Below, one piece after another: positions 9,481-19,638 of a stretch of DNA of 64,000 nucleotides. The notes under the pieces are model-generated. The model worked only from the letters and a program-made list of their open reading frames with translations, made no database searches and was not told the origin of the DNA. The translations under genes and the position numbers were made by a program. The stretch is from assembly GCA_903834185.1 (NCBI GenBank), contig CAILHX010000031.1:35455-99454 (forward strand). Direction: 5' to 3'. Numbering within the stretch: the stretch's first letter is position 1; the number at the start of each line of letters is the position of its first letter. The stretch is from an uncultured Methylophilaceae bacterium (GTDB lineage Bacteria > Pseudomonadota > Gammaproteobacteria > Burkholderiales > Methylophilaceae).

Positions 9481-10106
9481 GCTTTACCTTTATATTCGCA
9501 GAGGTCGTAGATCGCACAAACCCCACATTTCGGCTTGCGTGCCACACAAGTATAGCGCCCATGCAGAATCAGCCAATGGTGTGCATCATGCTGGTATTGT
9601 TCGGGCACCACCCTGAGCAATTTTTTCTCGACTTCCAGCACCGTTTTCCCAGGTGCCAGGCCGATACGGTTACAGATACGGAAGATATGCGTGTCCACTG
9701 CCATGGTGGGATGCCCGAATGCCGTATTGAGGATGACGTTGGCGGTTTTGCGCCCCACTCCGGGCAGACTCTTCAGCGCTTCCCTGTCGTCAGGCACCTT
9801 CCCGCTGTGTCGCTCTATCAACAGACTGCTGGTGGCGATCAGATTCCTGGCCTTGCTGTGATACAAACCTATGGTACGGATGTAGTGCTCCAGGCCTGCT
9901 TGCCCCAGCGCAAAAATAGCCTTTGGCGTATTCGCCACAGGGAACAGCTTGGCGGTCGCAAGGTTCACGCCTTTGTCGGTAGACTGCGCCGACAGGATCA
10001 CGGCAACCAGCAGCTCAAATACGCTGCTGTGCTTAAGCTCGGTGGTGGGATGCGGATTCTGCGCCTGCAGGCGTCGAAATATTTCGTTGCGCTGCTCCGC
10101 ATTCAC
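9477..10106 (-). CDS. nth: Endonuclease III (DNA glycosylase/AP lyase)
   Basis: A base-excision repair enzyme for oxidised pyrimidines. The 209 residues include the helix-hairpin-helix LPGVGRKTANVIL with the catalytic lysine, the catalytic aspartate in MAVDTHIFRICNR, and a C-terminal [4Fe-4S] cluster with spacing C-x6-C-x2-C-x5-C (CVARKPKCGVCAIYDLC). The start is GTG with a nearby GGGAG. It lies directly downstream of rnfE, the arrangement common in beta- and gammaproteobacteria. Confidence 0.97.
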   Translation of the reverse strand: MNAEQRNEIFRRLQAQNPHPTTELKHSSVFELLVAVILSAQSTDKGVNLATAKLFPVANTPKAIFALGQAGLEHYIRTIGLYHSKARNLIATSSLLIERHSGKVPDDREALKSLPGVGRKTANVILNTAFGHPTMAVDTHIFRICNRIGLAPGKTVLEVEKKLLRVVPEQYQHDAHHWLILHGRYTCVARKPKCGVCAIYDLCEYKGKA

Positions 10107-10109
10107 TCC

Positions 10110-10790
10110 CTAGTGTCCAGCGGCCAACGCTGGTTTGGGGGTTCCCTGCAGATCATTACTCGCCTGGCGATTATCCAGCCAGTTCTTGCCGGCGATGAGC
10201 AGGGCCAGACCAATGAACGCACCTGGCGGCAGGATCGCCAGCAGGAAGCCGTGGTAATCAGGAATCACGGTAATAACCCAATGCTTGGCCGCAGGGCCCA
10301 AAGCCAGGTCTATGCCGGACAGCAGCGTCCCCTTGCCGATCAACTCGCGCATCCCGCCGAGCACCGACAGCACCAGTGCCAAGCCGAAACCCATCATGAA
10401 ACCATCCAGTGCCGATGGCGCAATGGGGTTCTTGGCAGCGAACGCCTCTACCCGCGCCAGCACGATACAATTGGTAACGATCAGCGGAATAAAGATACCC
10501 AGCACCGCATGCAGTGCATGGAAGTATGCATGCATACCCAAGTCGATGATGGTCACCAGCGCCGCGATGATGAGGATGAATACCGGTATGCGTATCTCGG
10601 TCGGTACCAGCTTGCGTATCGGAGATACCGAGGCATTGCTGAACGCCATTACGATCGCCGTCAGCAAGCCAAGCGACAGGCCATTGACCACGGAACTGGT
10701 CACCGCCAGCGTCGGGCACATGCCCAGGAGCTGCACCAGTCCTGAATTCTGTTTCCACAAACTGTTGCTGATGATCTCTTTGGAATCCAT
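10110..10790 (-). CDS. rnfE: Rnf complex membrane subunit RnfE
   Basis: A 226-residue integral membrane subunit of the Rnf/Rsx ion-translocating ferredoxin:NAD oxidoreductase. It starts NSLWKQNSGLVQLLGMCPTLAVT, as in RnfE, has about six hydrophobic helices, and shares the RnfA-like motif IPLIVTNCIVLARVEAFA with the conserved Cys that coordinates the intramembrane cluster. It lies last in rnfABCDGE, one base before rnfG ends. Confidence 0.96.
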   Translation of the reverse strand: MDSKEIISNSLWKQNSGLVQLLGMCPTLAVTSSVVNGLSLGLLTAIVMAFSNASVSPIRKLVPTEIRIPVFILIIAALVTIIDLGMHAYFHALHAVLGIFIPLIVTNCIVLARVEAFAAKNPIAPSALDGFMMGFGLALVLSVLGGMRELIGKGTLLSGIDLALGPAAKHWVITVIPDYHGFLLAILPPGAFIGLALLIAGKNWLDNRQASNDLQGTPKPALAAGH

Positions 10791-11480
10791 TTATTTTTCC
10801 TTTAGCCCACTGCCTGCAGCAAAAATCTGTTGCTGATGCTGCGCGTAATATTGCAAAGCCTTGTGTACCACTTTGACCACGGCTCGCGGGGTGATGGTGG
10901 CACCTGCCATATAGTCGAAGCTGCCACCGTCTTTTTTCACTTTCCACAACTCGTCTTTTGTTTTGATCAGCGATTGACCGTCAAAGTTCTTCTTGATCCA
11001 GTCACTGTGCGCAATATCGATATAATCGCCGAGCCCCGGTGTTTCCTTATGCGCCAACACACGTACTCCTGCGATCTCGCCATCGGCCTTGATGGCGATC
11101 AGTAGTTTGATGTCGCCACTGTAACCATCCGGCGCAATGGCTTCGAATATCACCGCGCTAGGCTTCCCGCCCAGCCGCCCGCGATAAGCAAACGTCTCAT
11201 CGCTATTGCCCAATTCACCGCCTGCCGGCACTTTGAACGTGTCTTGCAACAGATTATTGTCATGCAATGCAGGCGGCAATACCTGCGACAGCAAAGCCAG
11301 CTTTGCCTGCTTTTCGCTACTGGCGATCAAATCGCTTGTTTTCAGATGAGTGTAGGCCAGTAATACCGTACCCACGATACAAAACCCTATCATCACCCCG
11401 GCCGTACTGAAGGCATGGCTCCAGATGGAGACCGGCTTGTCTTCGCTTGCCTTGTCCTGGTTTAACTGGTCTTCACTCAT
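10791..11480 (-). CDS. rnfG: Rnf complex FMN-binding subunit RnfG
   Basis: A 229-residue subunit with one N-terminal membrane helix (about residues 24-45) and a periplasmic FMN-binding domain. The flavin attachment region is AGATITPRAVV, where the Thr after GAT would be covalently flavinylated. Other family blocks are ETPGLGDYIDIAHSDWI and GYSGDIKLLIAI. Its start overlaps the end of rnfD. Confidence 0.95.
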   Translation of the reverse strand: MSEDQLNQDKASEDKPVSIWSHAFSTAGVMIGFCIVGTVLLAYTHLKTSDLIASSEKQAKLALLSQVLPPALHDNNLLQDTFKVPAGGELGNSDETFAYRGRLGGKPSAVIFEAIAPDGYSGDIKLLIAIKADGEIAGVRVLAHKETPGLGDYIDIAHSDWIKKNFDGQSLIKTKDELWKVKKDGGSFDYMAGATITPRAVVKVVHKALQYYAQHQQQIFAAGSGLKEK

Positions 11481-12496
11481 GAGTTATGTCCGAACACTCT
11501 GGGCTGCGTTTTCGCATCTATCAGCGGCACGCAGATGTTCATGAGCAACACAGCAAATGCGACGCCGTCAGGATAACCTCCGTATGTTCGTATCAGCCAG
11601 GTCAGCACTGCGATACCGGCAGCGAATATCAACTTGCCGTTAGGCGTGGTCGGCCCGCTCACCGGGTCGGTGGCGATAAAGAACGCGCACAGCATGCTGG
11701 CGCCGGCAAACAGGTGCAGCGTGGGCGGAGCAAAATGTCCGGGGTTGATGAAGTGGAACAGTCCCGCCATCAGCGCCAATGTGCCCAGAAAAGCGGTAGG
11801 GATATGCCAGCTGATGATCTTTTGCTGCACCAGATACAAGCCGCCCAGCAGATAAGCAGCCGCCACCATTTCACCTCCTTTACCCGCCCAGTGGCCGAAA
11901 AATGGCGCCTGCCATATCTGCTCCATGCTGTGGCTCATGGTCAGTTGCGTCTTCAGATAATCCAGAGGCGTGGCACTGCTCATGGCATCCATGCCCACGC
12001 CGATTGGCAGGGTACGGCTGAAGATATATTGCCATTGATCCAGGAACGACAGCTTTGCAGCGGTGAGCGACAGCGGTGCAGGCCATAAGGTCATGACCGC
12101 AGGGAAAGAGATCAGCAATACCGCATAACCGATCATGGCAGGGTTGAACGGATTTTGTCCAAGGCCGCCGTACAGATGCTTGGCGATGACGATGGCGAAT
12201 ATTATCCCAACCACGATCAGCCACCAGGGAGCCAGCGGTGGCAAAGCCAGCGCCAGCAGCCATGCAGTGACCAGTGCACTGCCATCCAGCAGGAAAGGCA
12301 GCACCGGGCGGCGGCGTATCTGCAGCACCGAGGCTTCTGCCAGCAACGCGACCACGCTACCTATGATAAGGTTGACCAATATCCCGGAACCGAACGCCCA
12401 CACATAGACGATGATCCCCGGCACAAGAGCGAGCAACACCTTCAACATGACGATGCTGACACTGGTGTTACTGGTAAAGAACGGTGAATATTTCAT
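11477..12496 (-). CDS. rnfD: Rnf complex membrane subunit RnfD
   Basis: A 339-residue polytopic membrane protein starting SPFFTSNTSVSIVMLKVLLALVPGI. The motif MDAMSSATPLDYLK marks the covalent FMN threonine. LFAGASMLCAFFIATDPVSGPTTPNGK is the conserved late segment. It overlaps both rnfC (1 bp) and rnfG (4 bp), indicating coupled translation. Confidence 0.96.
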   Translation of the reverse strand: MKYSPFFTSNTSVSIVMLKVLLALVPGIIVYVWAFGSGILVNLIIGSVVALLAEASVLQIRRRPVLPFLLDGSALVTAWLLALALPPLAPWWLIVVGIIFAIVIAKHLYGGLGQNPFNPAMIGYAVLLISFPAVMTLWPAPLSLTAAKLSFLDQWQYIFSRTLPIGVGMDAMSSATPLDYLKTQLTMSHSMEQIWQAPFFGHWAGKGGEMVAAAYLLGGLYLVQQKIISWHIPTAFLGTLALMAGLFHFINPGHFAPPTLHLFAGASMLCAFFIATDPVSGPTTPNGKLIFAAGIAVLTWLIRTYGGYPDGVAFAVLLMNICVPLIDAKTQPRVFGHNS

Positions 12497-14127
12497 TAGC
12501 TATTAGTCTCTGTAGTCGGTGCAGTGCTAGTCATATCACCACGCAGGGCATCAATTCCTGCAATCTCGGCCTGCACCGCAGGCGATAGATTCTCCGTATT
12601 CTGAGGTGTCACCCCCTCTTTCTGTGCCTTGGCTCGTTCCATCGCTGCCTGGATCGCAGCCTGCTTGTCGGCATCGCCGCCGGTATCGGCCTTGGCAGTA
12701 CGTAACGCGTTCCTTTGTGCACGTTCCTGCTTTTCCCGCTCTATTCTGGCCAGGCGGTTATCGTTACGTACGCGTGCCTGATCTGCAGCAGTCTGCGCAC
12801 GCTCCTGGGCGATGCTCTCGCTCTTGGCGTAACGATAATATTGCACCAGCGGGATATGGCTGGGGCATACATAAGTGCAGCAACCGCATTCGATACAATC
12901 CTGCAGGTTGTACTCCAGTGCTTTTTCCAGATTATTGCTCTTGGAGAACCAGTAGAGCTCCTGCGGCTGCAACGACACCGGGCAAACATCTGCACATGCA
13001 GCACAACGGATGCAGGGCATCTCCATCGCCGGCGGCGGAAACAGGCCGGGCGTGGAAGCGATGACGCAATTCATGGCTTTGGTCATCGGCACGGCGCTCG
13101 ATGGCAGCGTGAAGCCCATCATCGGGCCGCCCATGATATAGCCATCGGTATTCGGCAAGTCGCCACCCGCGGCCTTTAACAGATCATCAACGCTGGTACC
13201 CAGTAACGCTTCGTAATTCCCGGGTCGTGCCACATTACCGGTGATGGTGACGATGCGCGAGACCGCGGTTTCGCCATGGGCAAAAAAACGATATACCGAT
13301 TGCGCCGTTGCCACGTTAAAGCACTGGATGCCGATGTCGGTGGAACGTCCGTCCGCAGGCACTTCTTTTCCGGTTAACAGGCGTATCAGTTGCCGTGCGT
13401 CTCCGCTCGGGTAAAGCGTAGGCACGATACCCACTTCAGCAGCGAAACCGGACTTCTCGCAAGCCGCTTTCATCGCCGCAGCGGCTTCCGGCTTGTTGTC
13501 TTCGATACCGATAAAGCATTCCACCGCACCCAGTAACGATTGAATGATCTGCGCGCCCAGCACGATCTCTTCGGCACGTTCGCGCATCAGCAGATCGTCG
13601 CATGTAATGAAAGGTTCGCACTCGGCACCATTCAGTACCAGCGTCACCACAGGATGCGTTCCTTTGGGGCTGAGTTTGAGATGGGTGGGGAAAGTCGCGC
13701 CGCCCAAACCGACGATACCGGATTGACGCAAGCGGCGCAGCAGCTCTACCCTATCCATGCTGCGGTAATCCATTGCGTCATGCGCGACCCAACGTTCCTG
13801 TCCATCGGGCCTGAGGGTGATGCACATATCCGGCAAACCTGAAGGATGCGGGATCACTTGTTCATCTATTGCCACCACAGTGCCTGAAGTCGGCGCGTGC
13901 ACCGCTGCCGAAACCGTACCGTTGGCTTCTGCCAGCAATTGCCCTTTGAGTACGCTATCACCCACCTTCACCAGCACTTTGGGCATATTGCCTATGTGCT
14001 GACGCAAAGGCAGTACCAGCCGTTCAGGCACCGCAACTTTCTGGATCGGCAGACTGGTCGATTCCAGCTTGTGCTCAGGCGGGTGTACCCCGTTGCTGGC
14101 ATTAAAGATTTTAGCGAGGATGTTCAT
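12496..14127 (-). CDS. rnfC: Rnf complex NADH-interacting subunit RnfC
   Basis: A 543-residue cytoplasmic subunit. It has an N-terminal biotinyl-like segment ([27 protein letters not shown]), an NADH/FMN-binding region ([30 protein letters not shown]), and two [4Fe-4S] motifs: [17 protein letters not shown] and [17 protein letters not shown]. The C-terminal about 110 residues are a Lys/Ala/Gln-rich helical tail, commonly variable in RnfC. It overlaps rnfB by 4 bp. Confidence 0.97.
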   Translation of the reverse strand: MNILAKIFNASNGVHPPEHKLESTSLPIQKVAVPERLVLPLRQHIGNMPKVLVKVGDSVLKGQLLAEANGTVSAAVHAPTSGTVVAIDEQVIPHPSGLPDMCITLRPDGQERWVAHDAMDYRSMDRVELLRRLRQSGIVGLGGATFPTHLKLSPKGTHPVVTLVLNGAECEPFITCDDLLMRERAEEIVLGAQIIQSLLGAVECFIGIEDNKPEAAAAMKAACEKSGFAAEVGIVPTLYPSGDARQLIRLLTGKEVPADGRSTDIGIQCFNVATAQSVYRFFAHGETAVSRIVTITGNVARPGNYEALLGTSVDDLLKAAGGDLPNTDGYIMGGPMMGFTLPSSAVPMTKAMNCVIASTPGLFPPPAMEMPCIRCAACADVCPVSLQPQELYWFSKSNNLEKALEYNLQDCIECGCCTYVCPSHIPLVQYYRYAKSESIAQERAQTAADQARVRNDNRLARIEREKQERAQRNALRTAKADTGGDADKQAAIQAAMERAKAQKEGVTPQNTENLSPAVQAEIAGIDALRGDMTSTAPTTETNS

Positions 14128-14693
14128 GCTCTTGCTTCTGCTTTTATTTCGCTCTTGATTTCAAATACCGGATAACGCCATTTCCAGTTACCTATGTCTT
14201 CCGCAAGCGGAATCATGGTGATGCAATCCACCGGGCAGGGCGCCAGACAAAGCTCGCAACCCGTGCATTCGGCGGCGATGATGGTATGCATCTGCTTCGC
14301 CGCGCCGAGAATGGCATCTACCGGACATGCTTGTATGCACAAAGTGCAACCGATGCAGGTCTGCTCATCAATAAAAGCAACCGATTTAGGTTTGGGCTCG
14401 CCGTGCTCGGCATTCAGCGGCTTGGGTTCTACCCCCAGCAGGTCTGCCAGCAACTTGATGCCGGGCTCGCCTCCCGGCGGGCATTGATTGATGTCGGCTT
14501 CGCCGTTGGCAATGGCCGTAGCATAGGGTTTGCACCCCGGATAGCCACATTGTCCGCATTGCGTTTGCGGCAGAATGGCGTCTATCTTGTCCACCAGCGG
14601 ATCGCCTTCCACCTTGAACTTGATCGAGGAATACCCAAGCGCTATGCCTAAGGCCAGCCCAAGGCCTACCATCACCAGAATCGCAGTTAGCAT
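14124..14693 (-). CDS. rnfB: Rnf complex ferredoxin subunit RnfB
   Basis: A 189-residue subunit with an N-terminal membrane helix and a cluster-binding Cys array ([19 protein letters not shown] followed by QCPPGG). Two ferredoxin-type [4Fe-4S] motifs follow, [16 protein letters not shown] and [16 protein letters not shown]. It takes electrons from soluble ferredoxin or passes them to it. It sits 6 bp after rnfA. Confidence 0.97.
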   Translation of the reverse strand: MLTAILVMVGLGLALGIALGYSSIKFKVEGDPLVDKIDAILPQTQCGQCGYPGCKPYATAIANGEADINQCPPGGEPGIKLLADLLGVEPKPLNAEHGEPKPKSVAFIDEQTCIGCTLCIQACPVDAILGAAKQMHTIIAAECTGCELCLAPCPVDCITMIPLAEDIGNWKWRYPVFEIKSEIKAEARA

Positions 14694-14699
14694 GATTGA

Positions 14700-15281
14700 T
14701 TAACCTTTAACCAACCCGGCGAATCCCATGAACGCAAGACTCATCAATCCGGCAGTGACCATGGCGATCGCGCCACCACGGAACGGCAAGGGAATATCAG
14801 CAGCTTCCATACGTTCACGCATGGAAGCAAACAGGATCAGCACCATGGAAAAACCCATCGCGCCGCCAAAGCCGAATAGCAGGGAATCGGCAAAATTATG
14901 CTTGGCTTGGACATTCAGCAACGGGATGCCGAGTACCGCGCAATTGGTGGTGATCAGCGGCAGATAGATGCCCAACACCTGATACAGCACCGGACTGGTC
15001 TTTTCGACCACGATCTCGGTAAATTGCACCACCCCCGCGATCACCACGATGAATGACAGGGTACGCAGGTAGAACAGATCAGGCCCCAGCAGGTATTGAT
15101 TGATCAAATAACTTGTGCCGGAACCTATCGTCAGCACGAATGCAGTCGCCAAGCCCATGGCGATAGAGGCTTCCAGTTTTTTGGATACCCCCATGAACGG
15201 GCATAAGCCCAGTATCTTGACCAGCACGATGTTATTGACGAACACCGTGCCCAGCAGAATAAGAATATAGCTTGAGAACAT
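14700..15281 (-). CDS. rnfA: Rnf complex membrane subunit RnfA
   Basis: A 193-residue, six-helix membrane protein, first gene of the rnf operon. It starts [29 protein letters not shown] and contains [19 protein letters not shown], the half-site for the intramembrane iron-sulfur centre shared with RnfE. A 168-bp AT-rich gap separates it from the pap gene upstream and presumably holds the operon promoter; I could not pick a clear -35/-10 pair. Confidence 0.97.
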   Translation of the reverse strand: MFSSYILILLGTVFVNNIVLVKILGLCPFMGVSKKLEASIAMGLATAFVLTIGSGTSYLINQYLLGPDLFYLRTLSFIVVIAGVVQFTEIVVEKTSPVLYQVLGIYLPLITTNCAVLGIPLLNVQAKHNFADSLLFGFGGAMGFSMVLILFASMRERMEAADIPLPFRGGAIAMVTAGLMSLAFMGFAGLVKG

Positions 15282-15449
15282 GCTTGATAAGCCCTGAATA
15301 ATATCGAATTATCGCCTTCACCCGGTCAACGTGCAACATACCAGTGCATCGCACAATGTCGAGCGGCAATATAGCATTTACTCTATAAAAGAAAAAAGAA
15401 TAAATACTTCTAGCATATAAGCATTTATTTTATAAAGATGACTTAGATA

Positions 15450-16973
15450 CTAGCCTTTTAGCAGCTTCTGGCTGGAGTTCTGCGGGATATGCTTAAGCTT
15501 GGTCTCAATTTGCTCGCAAAGTCTTTTCAGTATCTTGATCCGGGCAAAATTCTTGTCATTGGCCTCGACCATGATCCACGGCGCGATCTCGGTGCTGGTG
15601 CGGTCTACCATGTCGCATACTGCCTGCTCGTATTGCTTCCATTTTTTGCGGTTACGCCAGTCTTCCTCGGTGATTTTGAAGCTCTTGAAACCGGTTTCCT
15701 GCCTGGACTCGAAACGCCGTAACTGCTCCTCCTTGGTGATCGCAAGCCAGAATTTGACAACCAGAATATCGTGCCTGAACAGCTGCGATTCAAAATCGTT
15801 GATCTCGCTATAGGCGCGCATCCAGTCCGCATCGGAAATGAACTTTTCCACGCGCTCGACCAGCACACGACCATACCATGAGCGGTCGAATATGGTGACG
15901 CGCCCCCGGCGCGGGATATGCCGCCAGAACCTCCACAGGTAAGGCTGTGCACGTTCCTCCTCGGTTGGCGCCGCAATCGGTACCACCTGATATTGCCGCG
16001 CGTCCAATGCCCCGGTGATACGGCGGATACTACCACCCTTGCCTGCGGCATCATTGCCCTCGAACACCACCACTACAGTCATTTTCTTGAATCTGGGGTC
16101 ACGCGTAAGTGAATTCAATCGCCCCTGATACTTTTCCAGCTCAAGCTTGAACTTATCCTTTTCCAGCACCTGTGACATGTTCAAAGTTTTGAGTATATCC
16201 AGATGATCTATCGGTGCTATCAGCGGCGCGGCAGCGATCCTTTTAACCTTGGGGGCTGCTTCCTGTTCCAGCCGCCCGGTGATGGCCTTGAGGATCATCT
16301 TGCCCACTGTCAACCCGCGATAGCATGGATCTTCACCCTCAACGATCATCCACGGCGCTTCTGCGGTACTCGTGTGGCGAATCACCATTTCATGCACGGT
16401 CTGCAACTGATCGTAAACCTTGAAATGCTTCCAGTCTCTCTCCGTCACCCGCCAGCGCGTGAGCGGATTCTTCTCCAGCGCCTTGAGCCGCTTTTTCTGC
16501 TTTTCCTTGGACAGATGCAGCCAGAACTTGATGATCAGCGCCCCCTCATCCACCAGCATCTTTTCCAGGCGCTTGGCACGCTCCATACTTTGCTCAAGAT
16601 CAGCCATCCTAGTGACGTTGAACACTTTGTTGAGAATAGGCCATGTGTACCAGGAACCAAGGAAGACACCTATCTTGCCCTTGGGCGGCAACTCGCGCCA
16701 GAATCTCCACATCATCGGCCTGTCCATCTCTTCATCCGACGGGTCGCCCATGCCGTGGGTCTGGATATAACGCGGGTCCATCCACTCATTGAGCAGATTT
16801 ACTGTCTCGCCACGCCCCGCGCCATCTAATCCGCCGATAAGAATAATGACTTGGAACTTGGCCAGCTTTACCAAATCCAGTTGCGCATTCAGCAGTGCCT
16901 CACGCAATGCGGGCACTTCTTTATCGTATTCGGACTTCTTGATCTTGTGGCCTAACTCGGCTGATTCAAACAT
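15450..16973 (-). CDS. pap: Polyphosphate:AMP phosphotransferase (tandem PPK2 domains)
   Basis: A 507-residue PPK2-family enzyme with two fused PPK2 domains, the class II architecture that makes ADP from AMP and polyphosphate. Domain 1 has a variant P-loop, GGLDGAGRGETVNLL, then the WMDPRYIQTHG and FLGSWYTWP segments. Domain 2 has the canonical EGNDAAGKGGSIRRI, PTEEERAQPYLWRFWRHIP lid and FDRSWYGRVLVERVE. The first domain's altered motifs suggest that it is structural, as in characterised PAP enzymes, while the second is catalytic. It stands alone; the surrounding intergenic stretches are AT-rich. Confidence 0.93.
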   Translation of the reverse strand: MFESAELGHKIKKSEYDKEVPALREALLNAQLDLVKLAKFQVIILIGGLDGAGRGETVNLLNEWMDPRYIQTHGMGDPSDEEMDRPMMWRFWRELPPKGKIGVFLGSWYTWPILNKVFNVTRMADLEQSMERAKRLEKMLVDEGALIIKFWLHLSKEKQKKRLKALEKNPLTRWRVTERDWKHFKVYDQLQTVHEMVIRHTSTAEAPWMIVEGEDPCYRGLTVGKMILKAITGRLEQEAAPKVKRIAAAPLIAPIDHLDILKTLNMSQVLEKDKFKLELEKYQGRLNSLTRDPRFKKMTVVVVFEGNDAAGKGGSIRRITGALDARQYQVVPIAAPTEEERAQPYLWRFWRHIPRRGRVTIFDRSWYGRVLVERVEKFISDADWMRAYSEINDFESQLFRHDILVVKFWLAITKEEQLRRFESRQETGFKSFKITEEDWRNRKKWKQYEQAVCDMVDRTSTEIAPWIMVEANDKNFARIKILKRLCEQIETKLKHIPQNSSQKLLKG

Positions 16974-17140
16974 GTGGGCTCTCCTCTCTCGAGTACCTTC
17001 ATTAAGGTGCGTAGATGTATACCATTTATACTATATTGTTTTACGTTAGGTTTTTTTGACCTGCATCAGAAAAACCAATCGCTTGCTCCAGTTTACTTCC
17101 CAGACTCATCCATCGTATTTCCGGCTGAAGCAAAACTGCA

Positions 17141-19339
17141 TCAGGAGTCCAGCGCATGTATCTCGGTATTGGCATATCGCAAGCGCGCGGCGAGAACTCT
17201 GGAAAGCCCTACCAGCAGGCTGATGGCAACTTTTTTATGCTCTTCTGCAAGCTTCTCGAATTCGGCTCGGGAAAGGCCGTAAATATCGGTGTCAGTTTGC
17301 GCGATCGCTGTGGCAGAACGTGGCTGCCCATCGAGGAACGACATCTCGCCAAAAAATGAACCTCGCCCGAAGGTGCTGATATGGTGGTTGTGGGTTTCAT
17401 CCAGTGGCAGCAGGATACGCACTTCTCCGCGCCGGATCAGGAACAATTCATCGCCGGTTGTGCCGCTTTCGAAAATAAGTTCACCGGCCTTGTAGGAAAG
17501 CTTGGTCATGCAAGCGGCAAGAGAAGCGAGTGTCTCCAGTTTGCGCCCCTTGAACAATTCGAATTCATTCAGCTCAAGCAACGATTCTTCTTCGTGTTGC
17601 AGCAAGGCTTGGGCGATGATGCGATCCTCTACCCACTCCACTGCTTCGTCCAACTCGCCGAATATCAGCACCGGGTTGCCTTCGCGCGTCAATCCCAGAT
17701 GCCTGAAATACTGTTTCATATCCCTGCCGCTGGGCAGGCTTGCAGGCATATTGCTGAAAAGCAGATAACCCTTGCGTTCATTCAGCATATCCTTGATCTG
17801 CTCCAGCATGTGCGCGGCAGTCATGTCCACCGTTTGTACCCGACGCATGTCCAGGATCACATAAGTACGCAGCTTGATTTCGGGTTCCAGCAAGGTATAC
17901 AGCTGGTCGGCGGTGCCAAAGAACAAACTGCCTTGCAGTTGGAAGATGACTGCCTGGCCGCCCTGTTTGGAAAGCACTTCCATTTCTTCCTGAACACGGA
18001 TTTGCTTGGAAAAAGTCTCGTTACCATAGCTCTTGCGGCGCATGATTTTGTTGCCGACCTCCTCATGCACAAACAGCGCAATCGCCAGCAAAACACCGAC
18101 ACCGGACGCTGCAATCAGGCTGACTGAAAGCGCCACGATCACCACTGAAATAATCACCAGGAAATCCAGCCGCGTGCTCTCGGATTTCAGCAACGTCAGA
18201 TTATGCATATCTATCATACGTAAACCGATCACGATCAATATCCCGGCCAGTGCAGCTACCGGCACCCAGGCGATCACACTGCCAAGCAACACGAACGCGA
18301 CCAGCGCCAATGCGCCTTCGACAACGCCGGAAAGTCGGGTGCTGGCGCCCCCGGACATATTGACCAGAGTTGGCCCCATGGCGCCCGCTCCCGGGATTCC
18401 TCCAATGATGGCTGACACCACGTTACCTATCCCTTGCCCTCTTAGTTCGCGGTTGGAGTCGTGGCGGGAACGCGTCAGTGCATCCAGCACCACACAGGTT
18501 TTCAAGGTGTCGATGGAAAGCAGCGCCGCCAGTGTCAGCGCCGGAAACAGCATCACTCTGAAATCATGTAATTGCAAGTTGCTCGCGGCACGCAACCTGC
18601 CGCTCATGGCCTCTGTAAAACTTGCGCCGGATTTACCCAGTGACCCCACCACCAGCGTATTGTCGGTGAGCGTAAACAGTGAGTTATCCAGCAACGCCAC
18701 GCCGAAATAGGCGACCACCCCGGCCAGCAGCGCAAGGATGGCGGCAGGGACCACCTTGATGACTTTGGATGCCCCATACATCACTGCAATCGTGACTGAC
18801 CCGACTAAAATTGCCTGCCATTTCCACATACCCATCGCAGCTAGCGATGCCCAGAAATGCATACCCTTGGGAGCGCCCAGAAGCTTGGGTACCTGACTGG
18901 CAATGATGTACAGCCCCACACCGCTCAAATAACCACTCACCACGGAATAAGGCATGTACTTTATCAAACGCCCCAGACCCACCGTGCCAAATATCAACTG
19001 CAAAATACCGGCAGCCAGCCCCAGCATGGATATCATCAGTAGTGTCGACTCCACACTGTTGCCCTGATGTATGAACTCGATGGCAAAGGCCGAGAGAACT
19101 GCGGCTGCAGGCGCGCAGGGTGCCGTGATCAAACGATTGGTGCCGCCGAACAAGGGAGCCAGCAAACCCAGAGCAGTTACGCCAAGAATGCCCGCCAACG
19201 CCCCTTGCGCCGCATAACTGCTGCCCATGGATGAAAATATGGTCACCCCGAACGCAATTGCCGATGGCAACGCGACCATCATGGCAGCCAAGCCTCCCCA
19301 TAGATCACCACTGAGATTTTCGAACTTGATCGTCTTCAT
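17141..19339 (-). CDS. SulP-family anion transporter fused to STAS and cyclic-nucleotide-binding domains
   Basis: A 732-residue inner-membrane protein. Residues 1 to about 410 are a SulP/SLC26 membrane domain (LSGDLWGGLAAMMVALPSAIAFG, then GAMGPTLVNMSGGASTRLSGV). About 455-560 is a STAS domain (FQLQGSLFFGTADQLYTLL, LDMRRVQTVDMTAAHMLEQI). About 585-720 is a CAP_ED/cNMP domain (LIRRGEVRILLPL, FGRGSFFGEMSFLDGQPRSATA with the phosphate-binding cassette). Such fusions suggest gating by cyclic nucleotide or another ligand. Substrates of the family include sulfate, bicarbonate and dicarboxylates. Its position next to a sulfur-scavenging island is suggestive, but it has no sigma-54 element and may be unrelated. 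Confidence 0.9.
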   Translation of the reverse strand: MKTIKFENLSGDLWGGLAAMMVALPSAIAFGVTIFSSMGSSYAAQGALAGILGVTALGLLAPLFGGTNRLITAPCAPAAAVLSAFAIEFIHQGNSVESTLLMISMLGLAAGILQLIFGTVGLGRLIKYMPYSVVSGYLSGVGLYIIASQVPKLLGAPKGMHFWASLAAMGMWKWQAILVGSVTIAVMYGASKVIKVVPAAILALLAGVVAYFGVALLDNSLFTLTDNTLVVGSLGKSGASFTEAMSGRLRAASNLQLHDFRVMLFPALTLAALLSIDTLKTCVVLDALTRSRHDSNRELRGQGIGNVVSAIIGGIPGAGAMGPTLVNMSGGASTRLSGVVEGALALVAFVLLGSVIAWVPVAALAGILIVIGLRMIDMHNLTLLKSESTRLDFLVIISVVIVALSVSLIAASGVGVLLAIALFVHEEVGNKIMRRKSYGNETFSKQIRVQEEMEVLSKQGGQAVIFQLQGSLFFGTADQLYTLLEPEIKLRTYVILDMRRVQTVDMTAAHMLEQIKDMLNERKGYLLFSNMPASLPSGRDMKQYFRHLGLTREGNPVLIFGELDEAVEWVEDRIIAQALLQHEEESLLELNEFELFKGRKLETLASLAACMTKLSYKAGELIFESGTTGDELFLIRRGEVRILLPLDETHNHHISTFGRGSFFGEMSFLDGQPRSATAIAQTDTDIYGLSRAEFEKLAEEHKKVAISLLVGLSRVLAARLRYANTEIHALDS

Positions 19340-19638
19340 AATTTCTATAATTTAAAAAATCGACGACTTCAGGTATACCAAAAAGCTTGCAAACGCAATA
19401 GCGGTTTGGTCAAACATCCTTCGCTTTGTCCATACGCTAACAAACAACCCGGCCTTTGAAGAGCTTGTTTAGCGGCAGGGTAATCGTAAAACCCGCCTGG
19501 AAAAATGCAAAATAGGAATAAACATATTATTTAATATTCTTTCACATTATATGCAATGGCCTATATATTCCTGTGCCTCTTATTCCGATTCGTGAAAATG
19601 TTAAGCCTTGTCTTGTTGATTGTTTTAGCGGGAGAACC

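Noticed and set aside
9396..10745. A 449-codon open frame on the plus strand
   Set aside because: It lies fully antisense to fist, nth and rnfE, has a low-complexity Arg/Gln/His-rich translation with no family pattern, and the minus-strand genes are unmistakable.
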